A stretch of DNA of 64,000 nucleotides, taken from Tanypteryx hageni. Taxonomy: Eukaryota; Arthropoda; Insecta; Odonata; Petaluridae. The translations under genes were made by a program, and so were the position numbers. The notes beneath the pieces are model-generated. The model was not told the DNA's origin. It searched no databases and saw nothing but the letters and a program-made list of their open reading frames with translations. Shown here piece after piece: positions 45,106 through 58,414 of this stretch. The stretch covers positions 57,038,057 through 57,102,056 of the forward strand of contig CM054120.1 of the NCBI GenBank assembly GCA_028673005.1, read 5' to 3'. Position 1 is the stretch's first letter, and each line of letters opens with the position of its first letter.

Positions 45106-48100
45106 TAGATATTGACATGTTAACACCAAAGCGTGACGTCATTAATAGGAAATCTGGAATGTGCTTCGTTAGAGGAACGTAGGCTGCAGGCTGAGTTTAA
45201 ACTGCCGGATAAATATGTCGGAGGGACTAGCAAAGAAGGTGGTAGATCAGAAGCCCGAGAATCTTGGAAGGCAGGACAGCGAGGATAAGATTTGCGAGAT
45301 GACTGTAGGACGGAGCGATATAGAGGAACGTTTTCCCTAGGACGATATGAGAGCATAGCAGGAAAAGGTAACGTAGGAAAACTAGGAAACTTTGGTGTAC
45401 TGCACCCCCTGACATCCACCAAAAAGTTGATTTGCAGGGTATCATGTAGATATAGATGTAAAGCATCCCTGCCAAATTTCAATCTTCTACCTATTCGGGA
45501 TGATTATTAAAGACACGTTAAATGCAAAAACGTCTACATGGAGGATAATGTTACTAATTTATATTTTCAGAACAAAATAAATACCGAAAACTGTTAAAGG
45601 CGTTATAATTAAGCATCTGACCGATTTTGAAGTTTACCAATATCGGAGAGGGAATAATTAATACGAATTCTGGTGCGTAGGGGCATTTAGTCCTACCTTG
45701 CGTTCGGGAGCATTTTGTCCTGGGCCATTATGCACGAGGACATTTTGTCCAGGGACATATTTTTCGGTTGCCGCATATTAATATATATGTTGGTAGCCCG
45801 CAGAAAATTTCTTGGAATTTAAGTGTGCCGCGGATAATTTCCTGTAGCTTAGGTGGGCCGTATTACCAAAAAGGTTGACAAACGCTGGTGTAATGCGTAT
45901 TTATACGAAAAATTTAGCAAAACTCTGGGCTTTGACTTCATGTCACCACGGGCTATGGGAAATTTAAACGCCACCCGTTAAAGAATAATTCATAAAATAT
46001 TCCGACCAGGATAACCGAGGCATAAAAATCTTCCAAATCACTCTCCCCGTATACTTCATCGTTCTCTTTTCGAGCGATCAGGTGACGCTTGGTGTCGCAG
46101 TAGATATTTTCCGAACAATGGCAATAAACCCTGACAGCGGGGGTCACTTTTCCGAAGAAAAGGTTGGTGGACGTCGGGTGTGGCTGTTCCAGGAGAAAGG
46201 GTCGTGGAGATTTATTATTTACAATTTATTATTTCAACAATTAATTATTCTAAACTCTATATGCCACATCGAAACTTAGCAGTGTTAATCATTTTAGCTA
46301 GATAGTTCCTATTGTGAACTGTGTTGATTGCTAGCAAAATTATTATCGTTTTTACTTCTTGGATTATAATGAAAGAAAAAATTTTTTTCATCAAAGATTT
46401 TACGATAATTACATCGTTACTAATAATTCCCACTAATGCATCAAGTTAAGAATTTTCTTTTTCAAAACTTCACTTCATTAAAAATTATTTAAGGAGAACA
46501 TAAACACAATGAAAATTAAGTGTACTTTCAATTATAGCAATGGAGTATTAAAGAGCTAGAAACTATTATTTAAAGAAATGATGGCCAAAGTTGGGGGAGA
46601 GAAAGTCTGAAAGTTTGATGTATGGGACCAATCAGTATGTATATATTACTTGGCAGCAACAAAGGTTCTTCCACAAATAGTTCCCAAAATTGTTTCACAT
46701 GCAATTAAACGTTCATACCAACCTTTGAATAACATGAGAGCGTATAGGATAGAAGTAAAAGTAGAAAAATCAAAGGTTATTGAGTGACAAAAAAGAAGAG
46801 GACTTGAATTGTAAGCAACTAAATAAAATTGAATGGCCTAAAAATCTTAGAAACATTATAACAAGAGATGCATAACTCTCAAATGAAAACGGGCCATGAA
46901 TAACCAAAGCAAACATTAGGTGCAGATGAAAGAAATGTATTTCAATATGTAAACAAGAATTAAGAGCTAAGGAAGAAGTTGGTGAAATGTTGTGTATGGA
47001 ATATTGGTTTGTCTGGAGGGTTTCAACATTTGAATCGCTAGAAAAGGAGAGAATTATGAAAAAATCTGTGAATAAATGGATCATTTGGAGAGCCTGGTTT
47101 TGTCTATAATCACAAACATTTTATAAAACAAAAGGTGTAAACCACAGCCAGAAATATAAATCTGAAAGGATATTTTATCCAACAATACTCCTTTGAAACA
47201 TGGCATAAATTCTCTTGAGACATCACAGGCATTCATTTTCATTTTCAGTTGATTATTATTTCATCTCTTCACATTTGCCCTCCCACACAACCTTCAAACA
47301 AAATATACAAATGACCATAATTTGAACATTTTCATTATTATACCTATAATTTAAATTTCCTCCTAAAGCAGAAATATTGAGACTAAATTAAATTTATTGG
47401 AAATACTTGAAATGATTTAAAATGCTCATGTAGAGAAGAATGCAATAAATAAAATAGATTGATAAAGTAATAAATGAGAAATAATTGATAGGGATAGGAA
47501 AGGAGGATAACATAAATGATAGGAAAGAAGAAACCTAATGACTCATAATTTCTTGAGAGGAGACCTTATGAATAAGGATAACATTGAATGAAGATCACTT
47601 AAAAGGAAAAAGTTATGAAGAAATTGAGGGTTGTGTAGGACAGGGCAACAAGGAGTACCCAGTTTATCCTATAAGCACAGACCATTTGTCAAATAATGGT
47701 CCAAATTCCTTCCTTGCTTAATCCCTACTGTCTTTCTTTCTCCATTCTTTCATATTTCATTGATGAAATTACTTTTGTTTTCTTAAGATATCATTTGAGC
47801 AAAACTGGTCATCAGTAACATTATTGGCTCATGTTAAAATGCTGGAACCACATTGAAAACTGACCACTGCTTAGACCTCATGTCCGTCATTAACTTAGAT
47901 TACCTGTTCAAATCTCAAGGATTCATCCCGAAACTGAGCTCAGGTTCCTGCCCCCTTGCAGCAGGGGATCTTTAATGGATCAAATCATTTTCAATAAAAT
48001 TTTAACTATTTCATGATGTTAAATTAATGAGAAAGTAACTCAGAATCGAATCCTGATAAATGTGCAGATTATGAGCATCTTTTAAACATAATTCTGTGAT

Positions 48101-48941
48101 AAATAATATGATATTCATGCTCATATGTAATCTTGATGCCCAGGAATACCAACCTTTGAAGAGTTTCTGGGACAGGTTGTATTGGAAACAGTTAAAGACC
48201 AGTCATAGTAACAATTCTGGCCCATTCTGTTAATATATTTGGCCACCAAGTGTGTACTGCAATCAACCCAACCCAACCAACCTAACCCAACCCAATTTCC
48301 ATAGAATACACATATTTTTCATGTTTTCAAGACAATCCCATCCCAGAAACTCTATAAAGGTTGAGTAAACTTGGTTTATTGGTCATTCCAATTTATAAAA
48401 ACCCTGAATAATTTAGGCACAAAAGAATGTTCTTCCCACGTTTCTTGGATTTCTGAAGAGCCAATGCTTAATGTAATATGATTGAATTTAAGAATGCATC
48501 ATTCCATAAGACTAGTTCAATAATTCCGTAGAACCAACTTGCATTGTTTTGATATAACACTACTATCACATCAGGGAACAATCATCATATATACTATGCC
48601 ATTCTTATATAAGGCTGTCTTTAAAAAAATACCTCAATTTGTTCAACTCACCATTCAAATCAAAGAATAAGAGTAAGCTATAAAGCTGGAGATGAAATTA
48701 GATATACTTATGTGGTTTAGAGCTGCGTAACATGCAGTGGACATACAATGAGCATAGTGTGTATCTTCTGCAACTCAGAGGATATTTTAGGTGAATAGAG
48801 AAAAAGTAAATGTCAGTGCTGAAAGTGTGACCAAAGGTATTGTTCCTCGAATTTGAAAATGATTTGACTGACAATGTTCATGCGACTAAACATGTCATTG
48901 TCATTGCAGCTTGCTGGCCAGGATTTGATGTATATCATTAA
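45106..48941. other. gene-poor stretch
   Basis: 45665-45760 holds three diverged copies of GGACATTTTGTCC, itself nearly palindromic, as in small inverted-repeat elements. 48270-48296 is a CCAAC/CCTAAC tract. Open frames are short and without known domains. Confidence 0.45.
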
Positions 48942-48949
48942 GTCTATGG

Positions 48950-49272
48950 CAGGGATGTGCAACCTTTATATATGGCAGGCTGCATTCGTAGATCTAAACA
49001 CTTTGGCATTAGAAGTCACGAGTGCCTTGGTAGGCCAGATGAGAGTTTACATCAGAGTTTATGAGAGATCATATGTGACACTAAAAAGGAAAATCAAGTC
49101 TAAACCATTTCTTTGCATAAAACTTGAGCAGGCAAGATTTAATGGCAACAAGAGCAATTAAAATATACAAAATTATTTGTAGTAAACATCATCTTCATCA
49201 AAACTTCATAGGCCATAAAGAATGCTTTCGTGGGCTTTATGAAGTTTATGGGCTATATGTTGCATGCCCCTG
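48950..49272. mobile_element. hAT MITE with perfect 8-bp target duplication
   Basis: It starts CAGGGATGTGCAAC and ends GTTGCATGCCCCTG, a 14-bp inverted repeat with one mismatch. GTCTATGG directly flanks both ends (48942-48949 and 49273-49280). An 8-bp duplication and CAGGG ends are typical of hAT. It is 323 bp long, with no coding capacity of its own. Confidence 0.9.
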
Positions 49273-49983
49273 GTCTATGGAAACATAGGTTTTGTTTTGT
49301 CATTTGGTTTAATGTCATGTTTTCTGAGAATTCACCTACTACATAAATCAAGGACTTACTCTTATCATATAGGATTAATTTAATTTTTTTACAGAGAATT
49401 GATAAGTTAAAATTGAAAATGTTAATATCAATGATACTGATTAATTTCAATACCAATTAGAGACAGGTATCATGTTGATTTACCCTTTTGCTGCCAGTGA
49501 GCTGAATCAGCACACCATGCTAAGACTGCCACAAGCCGATTTAGCCTACCCGATGTGGAATTTTTTGTTTTCACCCAACTTCTTTTTTGGTGACAGATTG
49601 ATTAATCATTTATTCTGAATGATTCTCAATGTTTTCAACCCCTTAGCTTCAAAAATAGCTTTAATATGTATAAATTACCAATTGATTATATTATTAGAAA
49701 AGTCAGTCAGGCATTTCTAGCATGGTATACAGCTCTAGGCTTGGCAGTAAAACGCTTAGTATACATACTGCAATTATCTGAATATAAGTTTTTTTTCTAT
49801 TTTAACATTTGGAAAGCCAAGATTCATCTAATATAAGTATATACTAAGTAAATCTAATGTTTTTATATCAAGTTGCCAAGTAGCTGCACCATAAAAATCA
49901 TCATTATCAAAGTGAACGTCCTAAAATATAGAATAACTGCTGTATGCAAATCTAATGAAGAAAGTATTTTGAATTCCTTATGG

Positions 49984-50309
49984 CAAGGGTGCCCAAACTA
50001 TGGCCCATGGGCCAAATGCAGCCCATGAAGGGTTTTTGTGTGGCCTGCGAAGCTATGGCAAAAAAGCAATTAAAAAAATTTAACACAAATTCATACATTT
50101 TTATAATAAAACTTTGAAATAATGAAATGTTAGCCATGAAAACCTTATTTAGACTTGAGTTTCACTTATATGGCACCTCAGAATATATAGAAAACTTCCG
50201 ATTTAAACTCAATCCGGCCCACCGAAGAATTGGCAACTTCCAATGTGGCCCGCCAAGGGATTCACAACCACTGATCTGGCTCACCATTAGAAAAGTTTGG
50301 GCAACGCTG
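49984..50309. mobile_element. hAT MITE with 7-of-8 target duplication
   Basis: It starts CAAGGGTGCCCAAAC and ends GTTTGGGCAACGCTG. It is flanked by CCTTATGG (49976-49983) and CCTTAGGG (50310-50317). The subterminal GGCCCATGGGCC and GCCCGCCAAGG boxes are common in hAT MITEs. It is 326 bp and non-coding, and differs in sequence from the MITE at 48950. Confidence 0.88.
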
Positions 50310-50317
50310 CCTTAGGG

Positions 50318-53300
50318 TATTATTGGCACTGGTGAAATTTTATTGTTAATGTTTTAGGAGGAGTTCACCTCTTTTCAGGTAACTAACATAATAAGCATGA
50401 CAATAGGATCTCAAGCAATCAAAAGCTATGTCAATTTCAACACAACACAGGAATGCAAAGTTTTCAATCGTCAAAATTTCTCTCATTTCCTCATATCATC
50501 AGAACAATTCTTTAAAATTAGATGGAATGATTCTATAAGGGAGGATTTCTTCACCCTCACTTTTTGGAATTTATTATTATGATTTAATTCCATAGTCCAC
50601 TTAGGTTAAAAAAGTTTCTATATAAAGGTATACAGTTCATTCTTATTATTAATCATTCCATGTTTCATTTAACAAATTGAATTCTTTGCAAAATTATAGA
50701 TAGTTTGTGATTACACATCTAATAGCTTATGATTTATTTAACATAAAATTTCTATAGCTATTTAAGGTAAAGGAATAATAAAAATATTTTACAGTGTATA
50801 CAATTTTTAATAACTTTTGATAACAGAGAATCAATTCATCATCAACTTGGATTCGCTAAAATTGAAAACAAAGCAAATTCAAATATTGTTGTTGTTGGAA
50901 CTGCAACAAAGGTTGTCCACCATTTAGGAACTCTTGACCCATTCATTTAGAGAGAGCACTGTTGAGATGTTTATTTCCTCCAAGGTATTTCAATTCCCTC
51001 CTTCCTCTGAGTAGAACACTAAATATATTAAGTGTAATCTGTTGGCAGGGAAGAATACCTGAAATCACCTGTAAAATAAATCTACTCAGTATATAGCATT
51101 CTCATAGTGATTATGAATAAATAAAAACTCAAAACAAATATAGACGAATTTTCATGATATAATTAATTATATAATGGTCACAAATCTCTAGCTGCTCAAA
51201 ATGCATGATTACTGCATTTTATTTTATTTTTTATTGCTTTCTAAATGCTTTTCCACTGAGTAAAATTGCCTTGGGACAGTCACAAGCAGCACCATAACCA
51301 AAATGGATCGCAACAAAAATGCTTCTCCTATTAACACTGGAATATTCTACATTAATACGCAAGGTTGAACATGGAATTTGATGATATTATTAGTTTTAGA
51401 TAGGTATATATGTAGTATATGTTCTGTCAGTAATTCTCAACAGGCCAATACCATCCACATAACATGTCATGAAATGCATGAGGAGTATTAGTGGACCTGC
51501 AATAAGGCCAAAGTAGGCCAATGGCATAGAGGTGGCGAGACTTCAAGGTGGTTATATAAATGAGACTTCATGAAGGGAATAAAAAGAAAATTAATGATAC
51601 TGAGACAAAATGAATTGCACTATTATGATCTGCATTTGGACAGACAAGCAAAATGGATGAGTGAATTTTTAGGAAAAAAGTGCCATAAAGGGGGCCAAAA
51701 ATAATTTGCCTTAGGGGAAGGAAATTTCCAAGTCTGCCACTGACGAGGAGTTTAGTTTTCATTTGTAAAAAGTGTTTTCAACAAGAAACTAAGTAACTTA
51801 AGAAATCAGAGAGCATTAAGTAAAATACTGCATTAATTAGAAATAGGAAGATTTATAACGAGTGTTTTTCATTTTGAGCCTCAACAATTATTATATGGGA
51901 AACATAAAATGATAAACTAGTTAAAAAATTACATTTTATCTTTGCTGACAGTGAAATACCAATGAATATCTGAGAGACAAATGTGAAGAGAGCAAGAGGC
52001 AATATATGTAGTTCCAACAGTAATGCAGAAGCAAGTTTTAAGGTCATTATTAAAGTGACATGCATTGTGCAAAGAAGGACAATAGCACACAAACAATAAA
52101 ATATATGCATACAAACATGACAAAATAGCTTTTTATAGATTAAATAGAATATATTTTGAATTTTAATACAATATTTTTCAGACAGGATGCAGAAACATGT
52201 TCTTTAATTGCTAATGAATTTTTACCTCTATTTCCTACAAACAATGGTACGTGAATATTTCCAAGTTGATTCTCGGGCATTTTCTAAGCTGCAGAATTTC
52301 TACGAGTCACTAATACCTGATATTTGTTCAATATGAAAAAAAAGGCATAGCCACAGAGGTTGAGAAAAAATCAGGGCTGTACCCAGACAGTTTGCCACCT
52401 GAGGTGAGATAAAATATGATGCTCTTTTAATTTTTTTTTCTTAATGCACCCCAGTTGTCAAAAATGAAAAGTAGAAGTAAAATGAAAATTACCCGAGTTT
52501 TTAATATAAATAAACACAGAGAGTGGGTATAGTGTAGCCAAATAAAATTAAAATATAAGCTGTTGTACATTCCTTGTTACACTATATACAAGAATGTTAA
52601 TATTAGTGTACTGGTTTCTCTGCCTCTTGTATACACACCGAAGAATTCTGCTACAATAAGACTACTATGTACCCCAAGGTCAATTTGGTATAAACACTTA
52701 AAAGATGATTCATTGCAACTTTGTTGTTCTAAAAATAAATGATGTTGAAAAATTATGGATATTTATGGAAATAAATTTTTATTTTGGAACCTCTTTCGAG
52801 AGGCATCTGAGTTGGTCAATGAGCTGCCCCATCCATCAGCATGGCATGGCCATGGATATAATGCTAATTTATGTAACGTTCTACATTCTCTTGAGATACC
52901 ACGTAATTTAATTTTTAAGCAATGATATTTAACCAACTCATTTTTCATCTCTTCACATTTGCCTCCCATATTAACTTAAAAAATATATAAAAGACCTTTA
53001 CCGAAATAATTTCATTGGTACAGCTAAAATCTTTCTTTCTTCCTTGGTTACTACACACAGTAAACATATGTGAGAAATGATGCCTATAATGGTTTATTAC
53101 GTATGTTATTTAAAAACAACATACCAACAAATAGTAGTATAACTGGATGTTTAATACCCAAGACAGGTTTTATCAATTGTGTCCCATTGCAGTAAAATGC
53201 TTTTTAACATACTATACTGTGGAGTAGGGGTCACCAAACCTTTTATTAAAAAGGCCCATATGAGGCTTTATATACCACTACATAGGCCACATAATAGCTC

Positions 53301-53390
53301 TCAAATGACTGATCAGGCTGTGTGTGGAGTTGAAAGAGCTAGATGAGAATTTTTTATTGTTTAATGAGTCATACATTTATATTAAAAGTA
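50318..53390. other. gene-poor stretch with partial hAT-like ends
   Basis: Element-like ends were seen near 51680-51745 (AAATTTCCAAGTCTGCCACTG), 52372-52400 (GGGCTGTACCCAGACAG) and 53226 (AGGGGTCACCAAACC). Partners were not resolved. No gene was recognised. Confidence 0.4.
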
Positions 53391-54515
53391 CCATATTTTT
53401 CACCATATGACACTTTTTCCAGAAAATCACTCCCAAAATCAGCCTGCATCTTATACGCCGAAGGTTAATACTGACACTAACGAACACACTCATCCTCAAA
53501 ATGGAATATATGGCAGTCGTTCATCACCATAAACATAAAACATTATTACTAATTATTGGTGAAAAAACTGTTAACACATTCAGTAATACCCTATGCAACG
53601 TGCATTCCAATGACGCATTTTCATTATTGTGCTTTAATACATGTCCACTCACAGTGATTACAATTTCTGTGTGTTTGCGATGCTTTAGTTCCTAATAAGC
53701 CCATTGAATATTGCAATTAATGCCATGGAACAGTAGAATTTGTGGATAAATAATGTTACATACTTTGAGATCGCAAAGGCTACAAGAATGAAAAGATATG
53801 CCTAAACTATTACCTATAAGCTTCAGGTGATTCAATATGCAAAAACACATGAAAACCAAGCAGCAGCATGTCATTTTGGTCCACATCCCAAAGAAAAAAT
53901 GTTCCATGAATGGAGTAAACGAGGAAAAACTGAAGCTGACAGAATAAGAGAAACATAGTATTCATAAGGTTTGTCTTAAATGGCCACAACTAGAGGAGAA
54001 AGTGATGGATAGTAGAAAAGAAGAAGTTTGGTATTGCTATACTGATAAAAATCGGTATGTACGAGGCAAAAAGAGTTGCAGAAGGAAAAGCACAAGTTGA
54101 ACTTATGTATCATTATTAAACATGCATCCCATTTGTTATTTATCTAATTAAATTAAAATATCATTTTGCAATAAGTATAGTGCACTCCAACAGCTTAAAT
54201 AATATGACTGCAGAGTTCACACAGGTCCCATTTAGCTATACCAGTCTTGAAGCAATTATTTATGTTTTAGATCATCCCTATTTATTTTACAAATTAAGTT
54301 AATCTAAAATATTATATTTAACTGCTATCACACCATAATATTTTCAGTAAATGTTGCAAGATATGAACTTAATCAGGGGTGGAAATGATACACGATGCGG
54401 CCCTTCCTAAAGTCCTTGGTGAACCAAAATACTTTTTTTCCTGAAAAATCTTTTTTAAAACCAGGGTGCGTCATATACCCTGATGCATCTTATATGCCAA
54501 AAAATACAGTATATT
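53391..54515 (+). mobile_element. pogo/Tigger-type DNA transposon remnant
   Basis: The outer ends resemble each other in inverted orientation (CCATATTTTTCACCATATGACAC against the complement of TTATATGCCAAAAAATACAG), with GCATCTTATA boxes inside. Around 53836-53960 the plus strand reads QYAKTHENQAAACHFGPHPK and then EWSKRGK before a TAG. A further piece reads KWPQLEEKVMD. This is the helix-turn-helix N-terminal part of pogo/CENP-B-like transposases. The DDE core is missing, so it is an internally deleted derivative. Confidence 0.65.
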
Positions 54516-57280
54516 GCATTGAGGTACTAAAAAAAATCATTTAGATTTTCTAATGACACTTCCTGTGGACAAATATACAAATTAGTATGTCTTAGAAGTT
54601 CAGGTAAGATGGGCCAGGTGAAATCCCCACATAGGTGGGATATGCCCCACAGGATGTAATTGGGAGACTTGTGCCATAGAGATTATGATTTTACGATGTT
54701 ACGTCTTCAATCATGAAATTATTATTGAAATTAGAAGTGAAAGGGAATATTGATTAGTTAACATCCATGAAAGTGAAGATTATTTATCCTTCAGTGATAT
54801 TGAGGCAAGAAAGGATGAAGATGTCACAATTAGTCAAAAATTGAGAGACCTAAAGATGATTGATGGAGAAAAATATGAAAAGTCAACAATCATCATTTTT
54901 TAGAAGAATGATAGGAATTTTAATTTTCATCAACAATATAAACAATACCATAGACTTTAAGAGTTACATTTTCAAAGAAGTTTTGGTTGACATGTTTGTG
55001 ATTAAAGCAGACCATTGCACTGTGCAGTATATTGATACTGTTATGCTAAATAAGTGATTTTGAGTTTTTATATGTAAACCAATGACTTCAGCACAAATAA
55101 GTTCTTTTAGCTCTTATTTTGCTGTAAAGTGACATTAAGAAACCAGACAATCAAATGTATTGCTGGCATAATGAAGTGCTGAAAACACCAATCTTCTATG
55201 AAATCATGGATGATGGTAATTTTTAAAAACTTTTACATTTAACATGTAATAAAGCTTGCGTGACAGACCTTAATATACTACCAAAACTATGTGATTCTAC
55301 CAACTTAAATGTTTGTTTTTTTCAGATTTAACCAAATGCCTGAGACAAATGGTGGTCCTTTTGTTATTTAAATGCCTAACTGGCAGGGATAAAGAAAAAA
55401 TATGTACTGAAATTCCTTTATTATTTATTTGCCATATTATATATCTTCATCGGAAATCAACTGCAAAAGCAGGTATTTCAGAACAATATTAGTTAAAATG
55501 CATGCAAGATGCTAAGCACAAAACATTATGCAAAATGTTAAGTGAAAACATTGAATGAAATATCTAGTATTTAAGTTCATGGAACATAATAATAACATTC
55601 AATATAACTAATCATAATAAAACTTGAAGAGTTAACAATTACTCTAGAAGGTAACAACCTCAGAAAAGAATTTATATGCTCAGTGAAAAAATACTTGATA
55701 AAACATTAAAGCAGAAAACAAAATAAAAGAAATGGAAATTGTCAACGAAAAAGAATATTCACTAATATAGGACCAAATGCCAAAACCGACCCAGAAAACC
55801 CACCTTGCATCAAAGTATCATCATTTTCATGCAAAAATTATTCATTGATCGAATTTTCATGAGCACAACATAATGACGAAAATAAAATTTATCACTTCAT
55901 ATATCCTTTTATCTGATGAAGACCATTCATACATTTTTAAGAAGGAAAATAGAATCACAAGTAAAACTCCTGTCTATTAGATTCAGACATCAACAATAAT
56001 CTATGTGCTAACATATTACCCAGTTTTATGTTGGTTCAGAGACAAGATTTGTTGCTTATACAAGATTATCAACTAATAGTATCCTTGATTGAAAAGCATT
56101 AGTAAAGGAAGAAGGGTAAAAGAATACATAACTATAACTAACATTTATATGTTAAAATGGGTTTTCATGAAAATTAAATTCAATGAACCACAGCAAAGTA
56201 CCATGAAATTTCTTTGTTGCTTTTCTGGTCAACTTGAAAAATAAGAAAATCTGTCCAATTTCTGCAACATTTATTAAAAAGGTATATTAAACTTGACTAT
56301 TTTTCATTAAGAGGATATAAACATAAATAAACTAAAAAATCCGCATATAGGACAAAATGAAAAAGACCTAGAAAGAGGGTTTTGAGCTCCTACACATTAA
56401 TTTAACAAATTGACTGCCAAATGTAATTTTTAAACCTGTCTTGGAGCCAACAATAGTGATCAAAGGAGATTTAAAGTTCGCGTGAAAGCTTTTGTGGTGT
56501 TTCTGGGTTGAAGGCTTCATGTTTCCAGGTAGTCAATGCATAGGTCAACTAGTTTCTGCCAGAGCAGTCAACCTGTTAACTTTAAGGGAATTTCCAAAAT
56601 AGCACTGCCAGTTTTATTTAACAAGACTAAATTATGAGAATGTATAAATATAAATAACATAATTAGCTATCTTGAAAATTAAATTCTTCATCAGAAAGAT
56701 TAGATTTTTTGATTAATTTTTTGAAGGAGCAATCTGACCTAAAATACAGTAGGTACTATTTTTCTCCTTAAACTGGGAAGGTGCAACTTGCATTTTTATT
56801 AACTACATACCTTCACTATACGCTGAGGGGGAGCTAGAACTTCCAAAGGTCATACTACCCAGCTATGTACGACTCCTAAAAGCAAATAAGATAAAGTTCC
56901 TATATTAAATTTTAAAAATGAAAATACAAATATTAATTTGGAATGGAAATAAAAAAATTGAAGGAATTCAATCCACTGAGATTACTTTGAAACTAATATG
57001 ATATTACTAATAGAAAATAAAATGATTTTTAAATAACTTTTTTAATAAACAGTTGAATATACAAAAGTGAAAGAAGTGGTTCTCATGTGTCCTATAATCC
57101 TCAGGAAAGTAAAAACTACATAAGCTTATAAAATACTACATTTTAATCAAGTTCATGGATAACAATATGACCAAATGTCAAAATTGCTCATTTTTCATGA
57201 AAATGCCAATTCAGAAAAGAATTATCAAGAAAAACTTCCTTATGGCTGGAATACAAAAGAAAATTTAGATACAGTAAAAT
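54516..57280. other. AT-rich stretch without recognised genes
   Basis: An acidic open frame near 54765-54902 (contains EDYLSFSDIEARKDEDVTIS) has no recognisable domain or partner exons. Nothing else was seen. Confidence 0.4.
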
Positions 57281-57357
57281 GAATAAAATGTTTAGTAAAG
57301 AATCGACTTTAATAACTCTCACACATTAAAGTGGATTCTTTACTAAACATTTTATTC
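57281..57357. repeat. 32-bp hairpin, miRNA-precursor-sized
   Basis: 57281-57312 and 57326-57357 are inverted copies with one mismatch around a 13-base loop. It is either a tiny palindromic element or a young small-RNA hairpin. Confidence 0.85.
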
Positions 57358-58221
57358 TTTTTCCTGAATATGGAGTTCCACCACATCAAGGCTGCATCCA
57401 TCGAAAATTTAGATAGCCTCAATAGCCGCCAAAATGTTTTATGAAGCACTTTGGCTAGAAAGCACTCACTGGTGATTCATCTATAACAGATTCTAAAATG
57501 AAGCATTTGACAGGCCACTATGTACAGAAAATTTCTAGACAAATGTGCATTTAGTCATCCTTAGTTTTCAAAGAGCTATCTAAATTATAAATCTAAATAG
57601 TGCCCAAAAATTAAACTCTTAAAATACAGCCAAACTTTGTCCTAATACAATGACTATTGGTAACACATGCTAAACTAAAACATAAATATACACTTACTAC
57701 TTTTTAAATTGAAAATAAGCTTTCTTAATTATAAATTAGTACTTCCTATACATGCATTCCCTTTGAAAAGGTCAAATTGTTTGAACAAATTTACATGCAA
57801 ACCATTAACCTTTTTCGTCAATAATTTAATTCCCCACATCACCACTGATGGCTGTATTTATTAAATTTTTTTTGTGTACTCTGGGGAAAAGCTCTTTCAG
57901 TACTTCCTATGTATCTTTAGGATAAGATTGAATATCATGAGACAGTAAATAAAGGTTTCAATATTGCATTACGTTGCATATCCATATGAGGTCACAAGGC
58001 GATGAACAAAAAGCCTGATCCCATTTGGGAATGCACAAACGATAAAGGTTAAATCTTCCACACATCCTTAGGAAAAATATTGGATAAATGAAATAAAATT
58101 TTAAAAACATAAATAACCAAACAATAAAATGTATAAAACTTACACAACATTTTAGCACTCTTTCAGCCATCATTACTTATCTTTTGTACAATCAAATACA
58201 AGAGAGGGATAAAGAAAAATC

Positions 58222-58300
58222 TATTCTTGATTAGGAATTGAACCTAGGACTTCCACTTAACATGTGGCCACTCTAAGCAATTGAGCTATATGGTCAGAAT
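58222..58300 (-). repeat. tRNA-like sequence
   Basis: On the minus strand TAGCTCAATTGCTTAGAG (A box) and GGTTCAATTCC (B box) are tRNA-spaced, with a loop ATGTTAA that could read as anticodon GTT. The acceptor arms do not pair clearly. It is probably a tRNA-derived repeat head or tRNA pseudogene. Confidence 0.45.
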
Positions 58301-58414
58301 AATTTGTCACTCACTTAATGTTCACTAAGTTACATTCCCAAACAAAACCATAATTTTTCTCCCCTCTCGTTCGTACCTTATATTGGGTATATATTCCCAC
58401 ACATCTAATATTAA

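Noticed and set aside
44985..45110. Regular repeats considered as a CRISPR array
   Set aside because: Uninterrupted microsatellite without spacers, in a eukaryotic context.
44949..45182. 77-codon frame with Thr-His and Ile-His-Thr-Tyr repeats
   Set aside because: Translation of the CA/CATA microsatellite.
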